The notes under the pieces are model-generated. The model did not search any database. It was not told the origin of the DNA and saw nothing but the letters and a program-made list of their open reading frames with translations. Below are positions 54,492 through 63,667 of a stretch of 64,000 nucleotides of DNA, one piece after another. Position 1 is the first letter of the stretch. Every line of letters begins with the position of its first letter. Position numbers and translations under genes: made by a program. This DNA is from Edaphosphingomonas laterariae (GTDB taxonomy: Bacteria; Pseudomonadota; Alphaproteobacteria; Sphingomonadales; Sphingomonadaceae), in NCBI RefSeq assembly GCF_900188165.1, contig NZ_FZOS01000007.1, positions 1 to 64,000 on the forward strand, read 5' to 3'.

Positions 54492-55975
54492 TGACGACGG
54501 ACCTTACCAACCTGACCGTCGCCGGCATCCGCGACGGTTTCCGCAAGGGCGATTTTTCCGCGCGCGAAGTGGCGGACGCGTTCAACGCCGCCGTTGCCGC
54601 CGGCAAGCCGCTCAACGCCTTTCTGGTCGAAACGCCGGAACATGCCATCGCCGCCGCCGAGGAGGCCGATCGCGGCCGTGCTTCGGGCGAGCTGCGCCCG
54701 CTTTCGGGCGTGCCGATGGGCATCAAGGATCTGTTCTGCACCGCCGGCTATCAGACGACGGCGGCCAGCCACATCCTCGAAGGCTTCGTGCCGACCTATG
54801 AATCGACGATCACGGCCAAGCTGTTCGGCGCCGGCGTCGGCATGCTGGGCAAGCTGAACCTCGATCAGTTCGCCATGGGTTCGTCCAACGAAACCTCGGC
54901 GTTCGGCAATGTGATCAGCCCGTGGCGGCGCAGCGATGGCGGCAATGCGCCGCTGGCGCCGGGCGGTTCGTCCGGTGGTTCATCCTCGGCGGTGGCCGCG
55001 CGGATGGCGCCGGCGGCGACGGGAACGGACACCGGCGGCTCGATCCGCCAGCCGGCCGCCTTCACCGGCATTTCGGGGATCAAGCCGACCTATGGCCGCT
55101 GCTCGCGCTGGGGCGTGGTGGCGTTCGCCTCCTCGCTCGATCAGGCCGGGCCGATGGCGCGCGACGTGCGTGACTGCGCGATCCTGCTCGAAACCATGTC
55201 GGGTTTCGACCCGAAGGATTCGACCTCGCTCGATCTGCCGGTGCCGCAGTGGGAAGCCGGGCTTTCCGGCGATCTGCGCGGCAAGAAGGTGGGCATCCCC
55301 AAGGAATATCGCGTCGACGGCATGCCTGCCGAGATCGAGGCGCTGTGGCAGCAGGGCATCGCCTGGGCCAAGGACGCCGGGGCCGAGATCGTCGAGGTTT
55401 CGCTGCCGCACACGCAATATGCGCTGCCGACCTATTACATCATCGCGCCGGCCGAGGCGTCTTCGAACCTCGCCCGCTATGATGGCGTGCGTTATGGCCA
55501 GCGCGATCTGCCCGATGGCGCGAACCTGCAGGACATGTATGCCGCCACCCGCGCCGCCGGCTTCGGCGGCGAGGTGAAGCGCCGTATCCTGATCGGCACC
55601 TATGTGCTGTCGGCCGGGTTCTACGACGCTTATTACACCAAGGCGCAGAAGGTCCGCGCGCTGATCGCCCGCGATTTCGAGCGCGCGTTCGAACAATGCG
55701 ACGTGCTGCTGACGCCGACCGCGCCGTCGGCCGCCTTCGCACTGGGCGAAAAGTCCGCCGATCCGCTGGCCATGTATCTGAACGACGTCTTCACCGTGCC
55801 GGCCTCGCTGGCCGGGCTGCCGGCGATGTCGGTGCCGGCCGGCCTCGACAAGCAGGGGCTGCCGCTGGGTCTGCAGATCATCGGCAAGCCGCTCGACGAG
55901 CAGGGCGTGTTGAACGCGGGCCTCGCGATCGAGGAACGGGCGGGCTTCACGGCACGCGCCGATAAGTGGTGGTAA
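54491..55975 (+). CDS. gatA: Asp-tRNA(Asn)/Glu-tRNA(Gln) amidotransferase subunit A
   Basis: The 494-residue amidase subunit has the Ser-cisSer-Lys triad of the amidase signature family: Lys in MGIKDLFCT, Ser in [13 protein letters not shown] and the nucleophile Ser in [11 protein letters not shown]. It releases ammonia from glutamine for the kinase/transamidase GatB. The start is GTG 54491. A palindromic repeat separates it from gatB. Confidence 0.97.
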   Translation: MTTDLTNLTVAGIRDGFRKGDFSAREVADAFNAAVAAGKPLNAFLVETPEHAIAAAEEADRGRASGELRPLSGVPMGIKDLFCTAGYQTTAASHILEGFVPTYESTITAKLFGAGVGMLGKLNLDQFAMGSSNETSAFGNVISPWRRSDGGNAPLAPGGSSGGSSSAVAARMAPAATGTDTGGSIRQPAAFTGISGIKPTYGRCSRWGVVAFASSLDQAGPMARDVRDCAILLETMSGFDPKDSTSLDLPVPQWEAGLSGDLRGKKVGIPKEYRVDGMPAEIEALWQQGIAWAKDAGAEIVEVSLPHTQYALPTYYIIAPAEASSNLARYDGVRYGQRDLPDGANLQDMYAATRAAGFGGEVKRRILIGTYVLSAGFYDAYYTKAQKVRALIARDFERAFEQCDVLLTPTAPSAAFALGEKSADPLAMYLNDVFTVPASLAGLPAMSVPAGLDKQGLPLGLQIIGKPLDEQGVLNAGLAIEERAGFTARADKWW

Positions 55976-55984
55976 TATTCCCAT

Positions 55985-56094
55985 CTCCGTTCGCTTCGAG
56001 CGGAGGTTCGAGCGTGGCCGAGAACCGTAGTCGAGAAGGCTTCTCGACGGAGGCATCTCGACTTCGCTCGATGCTGCTCGAAGCAAATGGATTG
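55985..56094. repeat. Palindromic repeat between gatA and gatB
   Basis: Contains TCCG...CGGA, a perfect GTCGAGAA-ggc-TTCTCGAC (56030-56048) and ATCTCGACTTCGCTCGAT. The CTCGACTTCGCTCGA core is a familiar sphingomonad extragenic repeat type (from memory). It splits the gat genes. Confidence 0.75.
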
Positions 56095-56113
56095 GTATTT
56101 GAAAGTCTGTGAG

Positions 56114-57595
56114 ATGACTGAGTCTAGCTACCGCATCCAGGGCGCGACGGGCGAGTGGGAGGTCGTGATCGGCCTTGAGGTCCACGCGCAGGTGACGTCG
56201 AACGCCAAGCTCTTTTCGGGCGCGTCGACCAAGTTCGGCGCGGAACCCAATGCGAACGTGTCGCTGGTCGACGCGGCGATGCCGGGCATGTTGCCGGTGC
56301 CGAACCGCGAGTGCATCCGCCAGGCGGTGCGCACCGGCATGGCGATCGACGCGCAGATCAACAAATGGTCGCGGTTCGACCGGAAAAACTACTTCTACGC
56401 CGATCTGCCGCAGGGCTACCAGATCAGCCAGCTCTACCACCCGCTGGTGGGCGAGGGGACGATCTCGATCGAGCCTGAGGACGGCGAGACCAAGATCGTC
56501 GGGATCGAGCGTATCCATGTCGAGCAGGATGCCGGCAAGCTGATGCACGATCAGCATCCGACGCGGTCCTATGTCGATCTCAACCGATCGGGCGTGGCGC
56601 TGATGGAAATCGTCAGCCGCCCGGACATGCGCTCGCCGGCGGAAGCGGGCGCTTATCTGCGCAAGCTGCGCGCGATCCTGCGCTATGTCGGTTCGTGCGA
56701 CGGTAATATGGAAGAAGGCTCGATGCGGGCCGACGTCAACGTCTCCGTCCGCAAGCCGGGCGATCCGTTCGGCACGCGCACCGAGACCAAGAATGTCAAT
56801 TCGGTCCGCTTCGTGATGGCGGCGATCGAGCATGAGGCGAACCGTCAGGTCGACGTGCTCGAAAGCGGCGGCACGATCGTGCAGGAAACCCGCCTGTTCG
56901 ATCCGGACAAGGGCGTCACGCGGTCGATGCGTTCCAAGGAGGACGCGCACGATTATCGTTACTTCCCCGATCCCGATCTGCTGCCGCTGGAGCTGGACGA
57001 TGCGTTCCTCGCGGAATGCCGCGCGAGCCTGCCCGAACTGCCCGACGCCAAGCGCGCGCGCTATGAAGGGCCGCTCGGCCTTTCCACTTATGCCGCCGGC
57101 GTGCTGACGGCGGACGTGGAAACCGCGCGCTGGTTCGAAGCGCTGATGGCCGCGACCGGCAAGGATGATGCCGCGACCGCCAAGGCCGCGTCCAACTGGC
57201 TGATTTCCGATCTGTTCGGGGCGCTTAACCGGCTCGGCAAGGATATCACCAACAGCCCAGTTTCGCCGGCGCAGGGCGCGCAGCTGCTCGGCCTCGTTGC
57301 CGACAGCACGCTTTCGGGCAGCCTGGCCAAGCAGGTGTTCGAGATCATGCTCGAAACCGGCGACGATCCCGCGAAGATCGTCGAGGAACGTGGCCTGAAG
57401 CAGACCACCGACACCGGCGCGATCGATGCGGTGATCGCGGACGTGCTCGCCGCCAATGCCGACAAGGTTGCCGAATATCGCGGCGGCAAGGACAAGTTGT
57501 TCGGCTTCTTCGTCGGCCAGACGATGAAGGCGATGGCCGGCAAGGGCAATCCGGGCGTGGTGAATGAACGCCTGAAGGCAGCCCTCGACGGCTGA
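56114..57595 (+). CDS. gatB: Asp-tRNA(Asn)/Glu-tRNA(Gln) amidotransferase subunit B
   Basis: The 493-residue subunit activates Asp-tRNA-Asn or Glu-tRNA-Gln with ATP and amidates it. It has [36 protein letters not shown] and KNVNSVRF, and the C-terminal YqeY-like tRNA-binding tail ([20 protein letters not shown]). The start ATG 56114 is chosen over ATG 56087, which lies in the repeat. Confidence 0.97.
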   Translation: MTESSYRIQGATGEWEVVIGLEVHAQVTSNAKLFSGASTKFGAEPNANVSLVDAAMPGMLPVPNRECIRQAVRTGMAIDAQINKWSRFDRKNYFYADLPQGYQISQLYHPLVGEGTISIEPEDGETKIVGIERIHVEQDAGKLMHDQHPTRSYVDLNRSGVALMEIVSRPDMRSPAEAGAYLRKLRAILRYVGSCDGNMEEGSMRADVNVSVRKPGDPFGTRTETKNVNSVRFVMAAIEHEANRQVDVLESGGTIVQETRLFDPDKGVTRSMRSKEDAHDYRYFPDPDLLPLELDDAFLAECRASLPELPDAKRARYEGPLGLSTYAAGVLTADVETARWFEALMAATGKDDAATAKAASNWLISDLFGALNRLGKDITNSPVSPAQGAQLLGLVADSTLSGSLAKQVFEIMLETGDDPAKIVEERGLKQTTDTGAIDAVIADVLAANADKVAEYRGGKDKLFGFFVGQTMKAMAGKGNPGVVNERLKAALDG

Positions 57596-57603
57596 ATTAG
57601 CAC

Positions 57604-57645
57604 GGCAAGCCACCCCCTGCCGTTGCGCGGGGGGCGGGGCTTGCC
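57604..57645 (+). terminator. Stem-loop after gatB
   Basis: GGCAAGCC pairs with GGCTTGCC and an inner CCCCC with GGGGG, 8 bases after the gatB stop codon. No T-run follows, so it may be a partly rho-independent end or a mRNA 3' stabiliser. Confidence 0.6.
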
Positions 57646-57682
57646 TATCTGACTTTGAACCTAGCCAAGCAAGGGATGGGGC

Positions 57683-58006
57683 ATGACGACTTTCGACGAT
57701 CGCGAAAAGGGCTTCGAGACCAAGTTCGCGCACGACCAGGAGATGGCGTTCCGCGTCACCGCGCGCCGCAATCGCCTGATTGCCGTGTGGGCGGCGGGCC
57801 AGATGGGCCTGACGCCGGAGGAGACCGATGCCTATGCCAAGGCGGTCGTCCAGGCCGATTTCGAGGAAGCCGGCGACGAGGACGTGATCCGCAAGCTGCT
57901 CGGCGATCTCGTCTCGGCCGGCGTGGACACCGACGATACGGTGATCCGCAACGAGCTCGAGGTGAAGACCGTCGAAGCGCGCCGCCAGCTTCTGGAGGCC
58001 AAGTAA
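57683..58006 (+). CDS. F1-ATPase inhibitor zeta subunit (DUF1476)
   Basis: The 107-residue helical protein starts MTTFDDREKGFETKFAHDQE, the DUF1476 signature; this alphaproteobacterial family is the zeta subunit of the F1FO-ATP synthase, shown in Paracoccus to block ATP hydrolysis through its N-terminus. In other species its inhibitory strength varies. It lies 5 bases before bolA and is probably co-transcribed with bolA and grxD. Confidence 0.9.
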   Translation: MTTFDDREKGFETKFAHDQEMAFRVTARRNRLIAVWAAGQMGLTPEETDAYAKAVVQADFEEAGDEDVIRKLLGDLVSAGVDTDDTVIRNELEVKTVEARRQLLEAK

Positions 58007-58011
58007 CCACC

Positions 58012-58245
58012 ATGCCGATGGCGGCGGAAGATATCGAAGCGATGATCCGGGCAGCGATCCCGGATGCGCTTGTCGAAATCACCGATCTGGCCGGCGATGG
58101 TGATCATTATGCCGCGCGGGTGGTGAGCGAGAGCTTCCGCGGCCTGCCGCGCGTGCGCCAGCACCAGCGCGTCTATGACGCGCTCGGCGGCCGGATGGGC
58201 GGGGTGCTCCATGCGCTCCAGCTCAGCACCGCCACGCCGGATTGA
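58012..58245 (+). CDS. BolA family protein
   Basis: The 77-residue protein has the BolA helix-turn-helix-like pattern: IEAMIRAAIPDALVEITDLAGDGDHYAARVVS and RQHQRVYDALGGRMGGVLHAL, split here for length. The conserved His region (HALQL) is the iron-sulfur partner site. BolA proteins form [2Fe-2S]-bridged pairs with CGFS monothiol glutaredoxins; the next gene is one. ATG 58018 is a second possible start. Confidence 0.92.
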   Translation: MPMAAEDIEAMIRAAIPDALVEITDLAGDGDHYAARVVSESFRGLPRVRQHQRVYDALGGRMGGVLHALQLSTATPD

Positions 58246-58255
58246 GGAGTGTGAG

Positions 58256-58588
58256 ATGAGTGACGACGTCCAGGCCCGCATCGCGGACGCTGTAAATTCC
58301 GCCGACGTGCTGCTGTTCATGAAGGGCACGCCGCTGTTTCCGCAGTGCGGCTTTTCCAGCCGCGCGGTGGCGATCCTCGATCATCTCGGCGTCGAATATG
58401 CGACGATCGACGTGCTGCAGGATCAGGGGATCCGGCAGGGGATCAAGGAATTTTCCGACTGGCCGACGATCCCGCAGCTTTATGTGAAGGGCGAATTCGT
58501 CGGCGGCTCGGATATCATGATGGAAATGTATGAAGCCGGCGAACTGACCGAGCTTCTCGACCAGAAGGGCGTCGCGCGCGCCGCCTGA
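58256..58588 (+). CDS. grxD: Monothiol glutaredoxin, Grx4/GrxD family
   Basis: The 110-residue protein has KGTPLFPQCGFSSRAV with the CGFS active site, TIPQLYVKGEFVGGSDI (glutathione/cluster loop) and a C-terminal helix. Grx4-type proteins carry and deliver [2Fe-2S] clusters together with BolA. It is 10 bases after bolA and closed by a convergent terminator. Confidence 0.95.
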   Translation: MSDDVQARIADAVNSADVLLFMKGTPLFPQCGFSSRAVAILDHLGVEYATIDVLQDQGIRQGIKEFSDWPTIPQLYVKGEFVGGSDIMMEMYEAGELTELLDQKGVARAA

Positions 58589-58598
58589 CCGTCGGTTG

Positions 58599-58634
58599 AT
58601 GGCGGCGCCCCGGTTGCGACCGGGGCTCCGCCAT
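58599..58634. terminator. Bidirectional terminator after grxD
   Basis: ATGGCGG/CCGCCAT outer and CCCCGGT-tgcg-ACCGGGG inner pairs give a 14-bp stem with small internal loop, between the convergent grxD and membrane-protein genes. Confidence 0.8.
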
Positions 58635-58662
58635 TCCGAAAGCCGGCATCTCCGGGCGACGC

Positions 58663-59052
58663 TCAGTTCGCCTGCCGGATCTGCCGGACGCCGCGATATT
58701 CAAGCGCGGCCATCGCCAGCACGAACAATCCCTGCGCGGCGACGAAGCCGGCGCCCGGCGCGGTGATCGTGCCCTTTGCCTGACCGATCAGCAGCAGGCT
58801 TTCCAGGCCCCAGCCGAGATTGCCGAGGATCACGATCCAGACCAGCGCGGCAGGCGGCACCGCCCGGCTGGCCAGCCAGCCGATGAACAGGCCGAGCGGC
58901 AGCAGCAACAGGCCGGCCCCGCGCAGCAGGATCGCCTCAAGCCCGAACGGACCGGCCAGTGCCGGCGCTGCCAGCACCAGCATTGCGCCCATGCCCAGGC
59001 AGCTAACGGCGTCGATCGCAAGAATTCGACGCAGGAAGATGTGGTTCGTCAT
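58663..59052 (-). CDS. Small four-helix membrane protein
   Basis: The 129-residue protein has four hydrophobic helices with little loop in between and a basic C-terminus (EYRGVRQIRQAN). I do not recognise the family with confidence. It is divergent from an XRE regulator gene; the gap of 122 bases holds two inverted repeats, so it may be the regulator's target. Confidence 0.65.
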   Translation of the reverse strand: MTNHIFLRRILAIDAVSCLGMGAMLVLAAPALAGPFGLEAILLRGAGLLLLPLGLFIGWLASRAVPPAALVWIVILGNLGWGLESLLLIGQAKGTITAPGAGFVAAQGLFVLAMAALEYRGVRQIRQAN

Positions 59053-59067
59053 GCACTTGATCCTCGA

Positions 59068-59095
59068 TGATCGCCGTGGATCGTTACGGCGATCA
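59068..59095. promoter_or_regulatory. Inverted repeat in the divergent region, possible XRE operator
   Basis: TGATCGCCG and CGGCGATCA form a perfect 9-bp inverted repeat with a 10-base spacer, 16-43 bases from the membrane-protein start codon. Confidence 0.5.
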
Positions 59096-59124
59096 CTTCC
59101 TGCTTCTTGACGATCATCAAATCG

Positions 59125-59141
59125 ATTACCTTGGGGGTAAT
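59125..59141. promoter_or_regulatory. Second inverted repeat in the divergent region
   Basis: ATTACC-ttggg-GGTAAT is a perfect 6-bp inverted repeat with a 5-base spacer, 34 bases before the XRE regulator start codon. A TTGACG lies at 59107-59112 on the plus strand. Confidence 0.45.
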
Positions 59142-59174
59142 GGCAGCGGCGGGGTCGCAAGCTGAAGTGGGGCG

Positions 59175-59948
59175 ATGACGCAGCACCTTCCTCTTGGCGA
59201 TCTCATGCGCGCATGGCGCAAGCAGCGGCGGATGAGCCAGCTGGATCTGGCGCTCGACGTCGCGGTGTCGACCCGCCATTTGAGCTTCGTCGAAACCGGG
59301 CGGTCCAAGCCGAGCCGCGGACTGGTGCTGCGCATGGCCGAAAAGCTGCGCATGCCGCCGCGCGAGCGCAACCAGATGCTCGTCGCCGCCGGTTTCGCGC
59401 CCGCCTTTCCCGAACGGCCGATCGACGATCCCGCGCTGGCCGACGCGCTGGCCGTGATCGAACGGCTGCTGATCGGCTATCAGCCCTTTCCGGCGCTGGC
59501 GGTCGACCGGCACTGGACGCTGGTGCGCAACAATGCCGCGCTGGCGCCCCTGATCGCGGGCGCCGCGCCGTCGCTGCTGGTGCCGCCCGTCAACGTGCTG
59601 CGGCTCAGCCTGCATCCCGACGGGCTGGCGCGGCGGATCGCCAATCTGGGCGAGTGGAAGGCGCATATCTGCCATCGGCTGGAAAGCCAGATCGACGCGA
59701 GCGGTGATCCACAACTGGCCGACCTGCTGGCCGAATTGCGCAGCTATCCCGCAGGGCCCGCGCGCCAGCGCCGGCCGGACGCGATCGCGGTGCCGCTGGT
59801 TATCGACGTTGGCGGCAAGAAGCTGTCCTTCCTCAGCATGACGACGATGTTCGGCACGCCGATCGACGTGACGCTGGCCGAGATTGCGATCGAGGCGTTC
59901 CTGCCGGCGGATGCCGCCACGGCGGAGTTGCTGCTGAAGGGGATTTGA
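59175..59948 (+). CDS. XRE-family regulator with MmyB-like domain
   Basis: The 257-residue protein has an N-terminal helix-turn-helix (about 5-65: RMSQLDLALDVAVSTRHLSFVETG) and the MmyB-like ligand domain (PF17765, about 105-255: LAVDRHWTLVRNN, PVNVLRLSLHPDGLA, FLSMTTMFGTPIDVTLAE). Such regulators are thought to bind small hydrophobic ligands and often control an adjacent enzyme gene; here the divergent gene encodes a small membrane protein. Confidence 0.88.
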   Translation: MTQHLPLGDLMRAWRKQRRMSQLDLALDVAVSTRHLSFVETGRSKPSRGLVLRMAEKLRMPPRERNQMLVAAGFAPAFPERPIDDPALADALAVIERLLIGYQPFPALAVDRHWTLVRNNAALAPLIAGAAPSLLVPPVNVLRLSLHPDGLARRIANLGEWKAHICHRLESQIDASGDPQLADLLAELRSYPAGPARQRRPDAIAVPLVIDVGGKKLSFLSMTTMFGTPIDVTLAEIAIEAFLPADAATAELLLKGI

Positions 59949-60170
59949 AGGGGCGGGGGCAGCGCGAGACCGGAACAGCACTGACCCCGCCACTTTCAAA
60001 ACGCGGGAACAACTTGGAACGCTGAAAGAGGAGCAGGAGGCGTGCCAGAACGGCCGTATCCCACTTTTCCGCGGGACATGATGGTTGACGGCCGATCGGG
60101 TATCGCGCCGTTTGTAAGATTATCCGACGATTTTCCGTTGGGACTTCAAATCCGTCCCGCGCGGTGCCAC

Positions 60171-61040
60171 ATGGCCGGCATGGACGATCAGACCCCCGGG
60201 GCCGTGCAGAGCCTGCATCCGCTGGTGCGCCGCGTGCTGGCGCCCAACCCGTCCGCGTTCACGCTGCATGGCACGCAGACCTATATCGTCGGCCATGGCG
60301 ATGTGGCGGTGATCGATCCCGGCCCCAATCTGGCGCCGCATATCGATGCGATCATGGCGGCAACGAAGGGCGAGACGATCCGCTATATCGTCTGCACGCA
60401 CACCCATAATGATCACAGCCCCGCCGCCGCGCCGTTGAAGGCGCTTGCCGGGGCCGAGATCGTGGGCTGCGCGCCACTGGTGCTGGATGATAGCGGGCCG
60501 CGTTCGGACGCGGCGTTCGATCGCACCTACGCGCCCGATCGCGTGCTGGGCGATGGCGAGGCGCTGACCGGCGATGGCTGGTCGCTGATCGGCGTGGATA
60601 CGCCCGGCCACACCTCCAACCATCTCTGCCTGGCCTTGCCGGAGGCGGACGCCTTGTTCACCGGCGATCATGTCATGGGCTGGTCGACCACCGTCATCTC
60701 ACCCCCCGACGGCGACATGGCGGCCTATATGGCGAGCCTCGACAAGCTGATGGGGCGCAGTGACGCCATCTATTATCCGGCGCATGGCGATCCGGTGGAG
60801 CGCCCGCAGCGCTTCGTCCGCAGCCTGATGGGGCATCGCAAGCAGCGCGAAGGGCAGATTTTGCGGCTGCTGGGCGAAGGCGAGAAGCCGATCCCGGCGA
60901 TGGTGGAAAAGATGTATGTGGGGCTCGATCCCCAGCTGATCCCCGCCGCCGGCCGTTCGGTGCTGGCCCATCTGCTCGATCTTGAACGGCGCGGCCAGGT
61001 GGTGCGCGCCGGCGTGGAGAGCTGGGCGCGGGCCGCGTGA
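60171..61040 (+). CDS. MBL-fold metallo-hydrolase (LACTB2-like)
   Basis: The 289-residue protein has TYIVGHGDVAVIDPGP, the metal motif THTHNDHS (HxHxDH), GHTSNHLCL, TGDHV and HGDP, with a C-terminal helical domain as in LACTB2-type enzymes, which include RNA endonucleases and thioester/lactone hydrolases. The frame is open back to GTG 60042 with GAGGAG upstream, but the added codons include AGA, TTA and GTA, which are rare here, so I chose ATG 60171. It overlaps the next gene by 4 bases. Confidence 0.85.
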   Translation: MAGMDDQTPGAVQSLHPLVRRVLAPNPSAFTLHGTQTYIVGHGDVAVIDPGPNLAPHIDAIMAATKGETIRYIVCTHTHNDHSPAAAPLKALAGAEIVGCAPLVLDDSGPRSDAAFDRTYAPDRVLGDGEALTGDGWSLIGVDTPGHTSNHLCLALPEADALFTGDHVMGWSTTVISPPDGDMAAYMASLDKLMGRSDAIYYPAHGDPVERPQRFVRSLMGHRKQREGQILRLLGEGEKPIPAMVEKMYVGLDPQLIPAAGRSVLAHLLDLERRGQVVRAGVESWARAA

Positions 61041-61759
61041 ACCCCAGAACCGCCCGCTGGATCGCGGCGATCCTTGCCGTGGCGATGGTCGCGGGGACGG
61101 CCGGCTGGTTCGGCGCCCGCCGCATCGCGGGCGTGTTCAACCCCGATCCGGTGACGATCGCCACCGCCAGCCTGGATTCGATGCGCGAACAGAACCGGCT
61201 GACGGTGTTCGCCGCGCGCTATGTGGCGGTTGTCACCTCGACGCAGACGCGCTTCGGCCTGTCGGCGCGCAAGACGCTGATCATGCCCGGCAATGTGCGC
61301 TACGAGGTCGATCTGGCCAAACTCAGCCCGCGCGACGTGCGGTGGGACGCGGCGGCGCGGCGATTGTCGGTCACGCTGCCCGTTCCCATATTGGCGGGGC
61401 CGGAGGTCGATATGGCGGCGATCCGCGAATATGATGGCGGCGGGATGCTGATGGCGCTGAGCGACGCGGAAACCACGCTCGACACCGCGAACCGCAAGGC
61501 CGGGCAGGCCGAACTGCTGCGCCAGGCGCGCAGCGAATTGCCGATGCGGCTGGCGCGCGATGCCGGGCGGCGCGCCGTGGAACGCAATTTCGCCATGCCG
61601 TTGAAGGCGGCAGGGCTGGACGCGGCCGTCGAAGTGCGCTTTGCGGACGAACCGCGGCCCGGCAACGGCGAACGGATGGATGCATCCCGTTCGCTTGAAG
61701 AGATATATGGGTTGCACGAGAATCAGAACGCGCGTCCGACAAGAGGAACACAGCCATGA
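61037..61759 (+). CDS. DUF4230 protein
   Basis: The 240-residue protein has one N-terminal helix (about 7-25) and a DUF4230 domain (about 45-215) rich in strands and helices (LTVFAARYVAVVTSTQTRF, ... RLARDAGRRAVERNFAMPL). The function of the family is unknown. GTGA couples it to the MBL gene and its end overlaps the nadA start by 4 bases. Confidence 0.8.
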   Translation: MNPRTARWIAAILAVAMVAGTAGWFGARRIAGVFNPDPVTIATASLDSMREQNRLTVFAARYVAVVTSTQTRFGLSARKTLIMPGNVRYEVDLAKLSPRDVRWDAAARRLSVTLPVPILAGPEVDMAAIREYDGGGMLMALSDAETTLDTANRKAGQAELLRQARSELPMRLARDAGRRAVERNFAMPLKAAGLDAAVEVRFADEPRPGNGERMDASRSLEEIYGLHENQNARPTRGTQP

Positions 61760-62745
61760 ACGCCCCCACTGCAAGCCTCGCCGGGCTGGACCTGCGCGCG
61801 GAGATCGATCGGCTGCGCAAGGAACGCAACGCCGTGATCCTGGCGCATTATTACCAGAAGCCGGAAATTCAGGACATTGCCGATTTCGTCGGCGACAGCC
61901 TGGAACTGTCGCGCAAGGCGGCGGAAACCGATGCCGATGTGATCGCGTTTTGCGGCGTGCGCTTCATGGCTGAAACCGCGAAGATCCTCAGCCCGCAGAA
62001 GACGGTGATCCTGCCCGACATGGATGCCGGCTGCAGCCTTGAGGATTCGTGCCCGCCGGACAAGTTCAAGGCGTTCCGCGCCGCGCACCCCGATCATATC
62101 GCGCTGACCTACATCAACTGTTCGGCCGAGGTGAAGGCGCTCAGCGACATCATCGTCACCTCGTCGTCGGCGGAAAAGATCCTCAGCCAGATTCCGCCGG
62201 AACAGAAGATCATCTTCGGGCCGGACAAGCATCTCGGCGGTTATCTGTCGCGCAAGTTCGGGCGGGAGATGCTGCTGTGGCCGGGCGTCTGCATCGTCCA
62301 TGAGGCGTTTTCGGAAACCGAGCTGCTCAAGCTCAAGGCGCAGCATCCCGACGCGCCGGTGGCGGCGCACCCCGAATGCCCGCCGCATGTGCTGGACCAT
62401 GCCGACATGGTGGGTTCGACCAGCGCGATCCTGGAATTCGCCAAGACGACGCCGCACGACACCGTGATCGTCGCGACCGAGCCGCACATCATCCACCAGA
62501 TGGAAAAGGCGGTGCCGGAAAAGACCTTCATCGGTGCGCCGGGGGCCGACGGCAACTGCAACTGCAACATCTGCCCCTATATGGCGCTCAACACGATGGA
62601 GAAGCTCTACATCGCGCTGCGCGATCTGGAGCCGAAGATCGAGCTGGACGAAGAGATGCGGCTGGCCGCCAAGAAATCGCTGGACCGGATGCTCGAAATG
62701 GCATCGGCCACGGTGGGCAAGGGCGATCTTGGTGCGCGGGACTGA
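61756..62745 (+). CDS. nadA: Quinolinate synthase
   Basis: The 329-residue [4Fe-4S] enzyme makes quinolinate from iminoaspartate and dihydroxyacetone phosphate in NAD synthesis. It has ILAHYYQKPEIQDIADFVGDS, the Cys in DAGCSLEDSC, GVCIVHEAF and the late CNCNICPYMALN. NadB is not in the window, so iminoaspartate must come from elsewhere in the genome. Confidence 0.97.
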   Translation: MNAPTASLAGLDLRAEIDRLRKERNAVILAHYYQKPEIQDIADFVGDSLELSRKAAETDADVIAFCGVRFMAETAKILSPQKTVILPDMDAGCSLEDSCPPDKFKAFRAAHPDHIALTYINCSAEVKALSDIIVTSSSAEKILSQIPPEQKIIFGPDKHLGGYLSRKFGREMLLWPGVCIVHEAFSETELLKLKAQHPDAPVAAHPECPPHVLDHADMVGSTSAILEFAKTTPHDTVIVATEPHIIHQMEKAVPEKTFIGAPGADGNCNCNICPYMALNTMEKLYIALRDLEPKIELDEEMRLAAKKSLDRMLEMASATVGKGDLGARD

Positions 62746-62755
62746 GCCCGCCACG

Positions 62756-63601
62756 ATGCGCTTCGCCCTTCCCAATTTCGATCTCGACGCGTTCGTCCGC
62801 TCCACCCTTGCCGAGGATCTCGGCGAGGTGGGGGATATCACGTCGGCCGCCGTCATCCCCGCCGACGCGATGTTCGCGGGCGCGATGGACAGCCGTGACG
62901 CGATCACCGTCGCTGGGCTGCCGATCGCCGAAGCCTTCTTCCACGCGCTCGATCCCGAGGTCGAGATCGAGCTGCTGGTGGCCGATGGCGACCGGGTGGC
63001 GCCGGGCACCGATCTGATGCGGCTGCGCGGCCGTGCGCGGGCGTTGCTGACGGCGGAGCGATCGGCGCTCAACACCATCCAGCATCTTTCCGGCATCGCC
63101 ACGCTGACGCGCAGCTATGTCGACAAGATCGACGGCACGGGCGCGACGCTGCTCGATACGCGCAAGACCATTCCCGGCCTGCGCGTGCTCGAAAAATATG
63201 CGACGCGCATGGGCGGCGCCACCAATCACCGCATGGGTCTGTGGGATGCGGCGATGATCAAGGACAATCATGTCGCCGTCGCCGGCGGCGTGGGGGAAGC
63301 GGTGCGGCGCGCCAAGACGGCCGGGATCGCATCGATCATCGTCGAGGTCGATCGTATCGACCAGATCGAGCCGGCGCTTGCGGCGGGGGCCATGCACCTG
63401 CTGCTCGACAATATGGATCCGGCCACGCTGCGCGGCGCGGTGACGCTGGTCGGCGGGCGCGTGCCGACCGAGGCGTCGGGCGGCGTGCGGATCGATACGA
63501 TCCGGGCGATCGCGGAAACCGGCGTGACCTATATCTCGGTCGGCCGGCTTACCCAATCGGCCCCGGCGGCCGATATCGGGCTGGATTTCGCGGCAGCCTG
63601 A
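62756..63601 (+). CDS. nadC: Nicotinate-nucleotide pyrophosphorylase (carboxylating)
   Basis: The 281-residue enzyme converts quinolinate and PRPP to nicotinate mononucleotide. It has AEDLGEVGDITS, RSALNTIQHLSGIAT, LDTRKTIPGLR and KYATRMGGATNHRMGLWD, with KDNHV. ATG 62756 is a normal start; GTG 62732, inside nadA, has the better AAGGG spacing. It follows nadA by 10 bases. Confidence 0.96.
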   Translation: MRFALPNFDLDAFVRSTLAEDLGEVGDITSAAVIPADAMFAGAMDSRDAITVAGLPIAEAFFHALDPEVEIELLVADGDRVAPGTDLMRLRGRARALLTAERSALNTIQHLSGIATLTRSYVDKIDGTGATLLDTRKTIPGLRVLEKYATRMGGATNHRMGLWDAAMIKDNHVAVAGGVGEAVRRAKTAGIASIIVEVDRIDQIEPALAAGAMHLLLDNMDPATLRGAVTLVGGRVPTEASGGVRIDTIRAIAETGVTYISVGRLTQSAPAADIGLDFAAA

Positions 63602-63667
63602 TCGGGTTGCGCGGCGCGCGGCGGCGATTAAGCTGCCGTCGCGCATTTTTGATGGGGGGAAGCCGGC

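Noticed and set aside
54980-57733. 917-codon minus-strand frame opposite gatA and gatB
   Set aside because: It mirrors the codon pattern of the gat genes and has no recognisable domain or start signal.
60137-60165. GGACTTCAAATCC, identical to the anticodon-loop region of E. coli selenocysteine tRNA
   Set aside because: Only three stem pairs form, no acceptor or T-arm (GGTTCGA) partners are found around it, and no selA/selB is near.
60042-60170. N-terminal extension of the MBL hydrolase from GTG 60042
   Set aside because: The codons include AGA, TTA and GTA, which neighbours avoid, and the family begins near ATG 60171.
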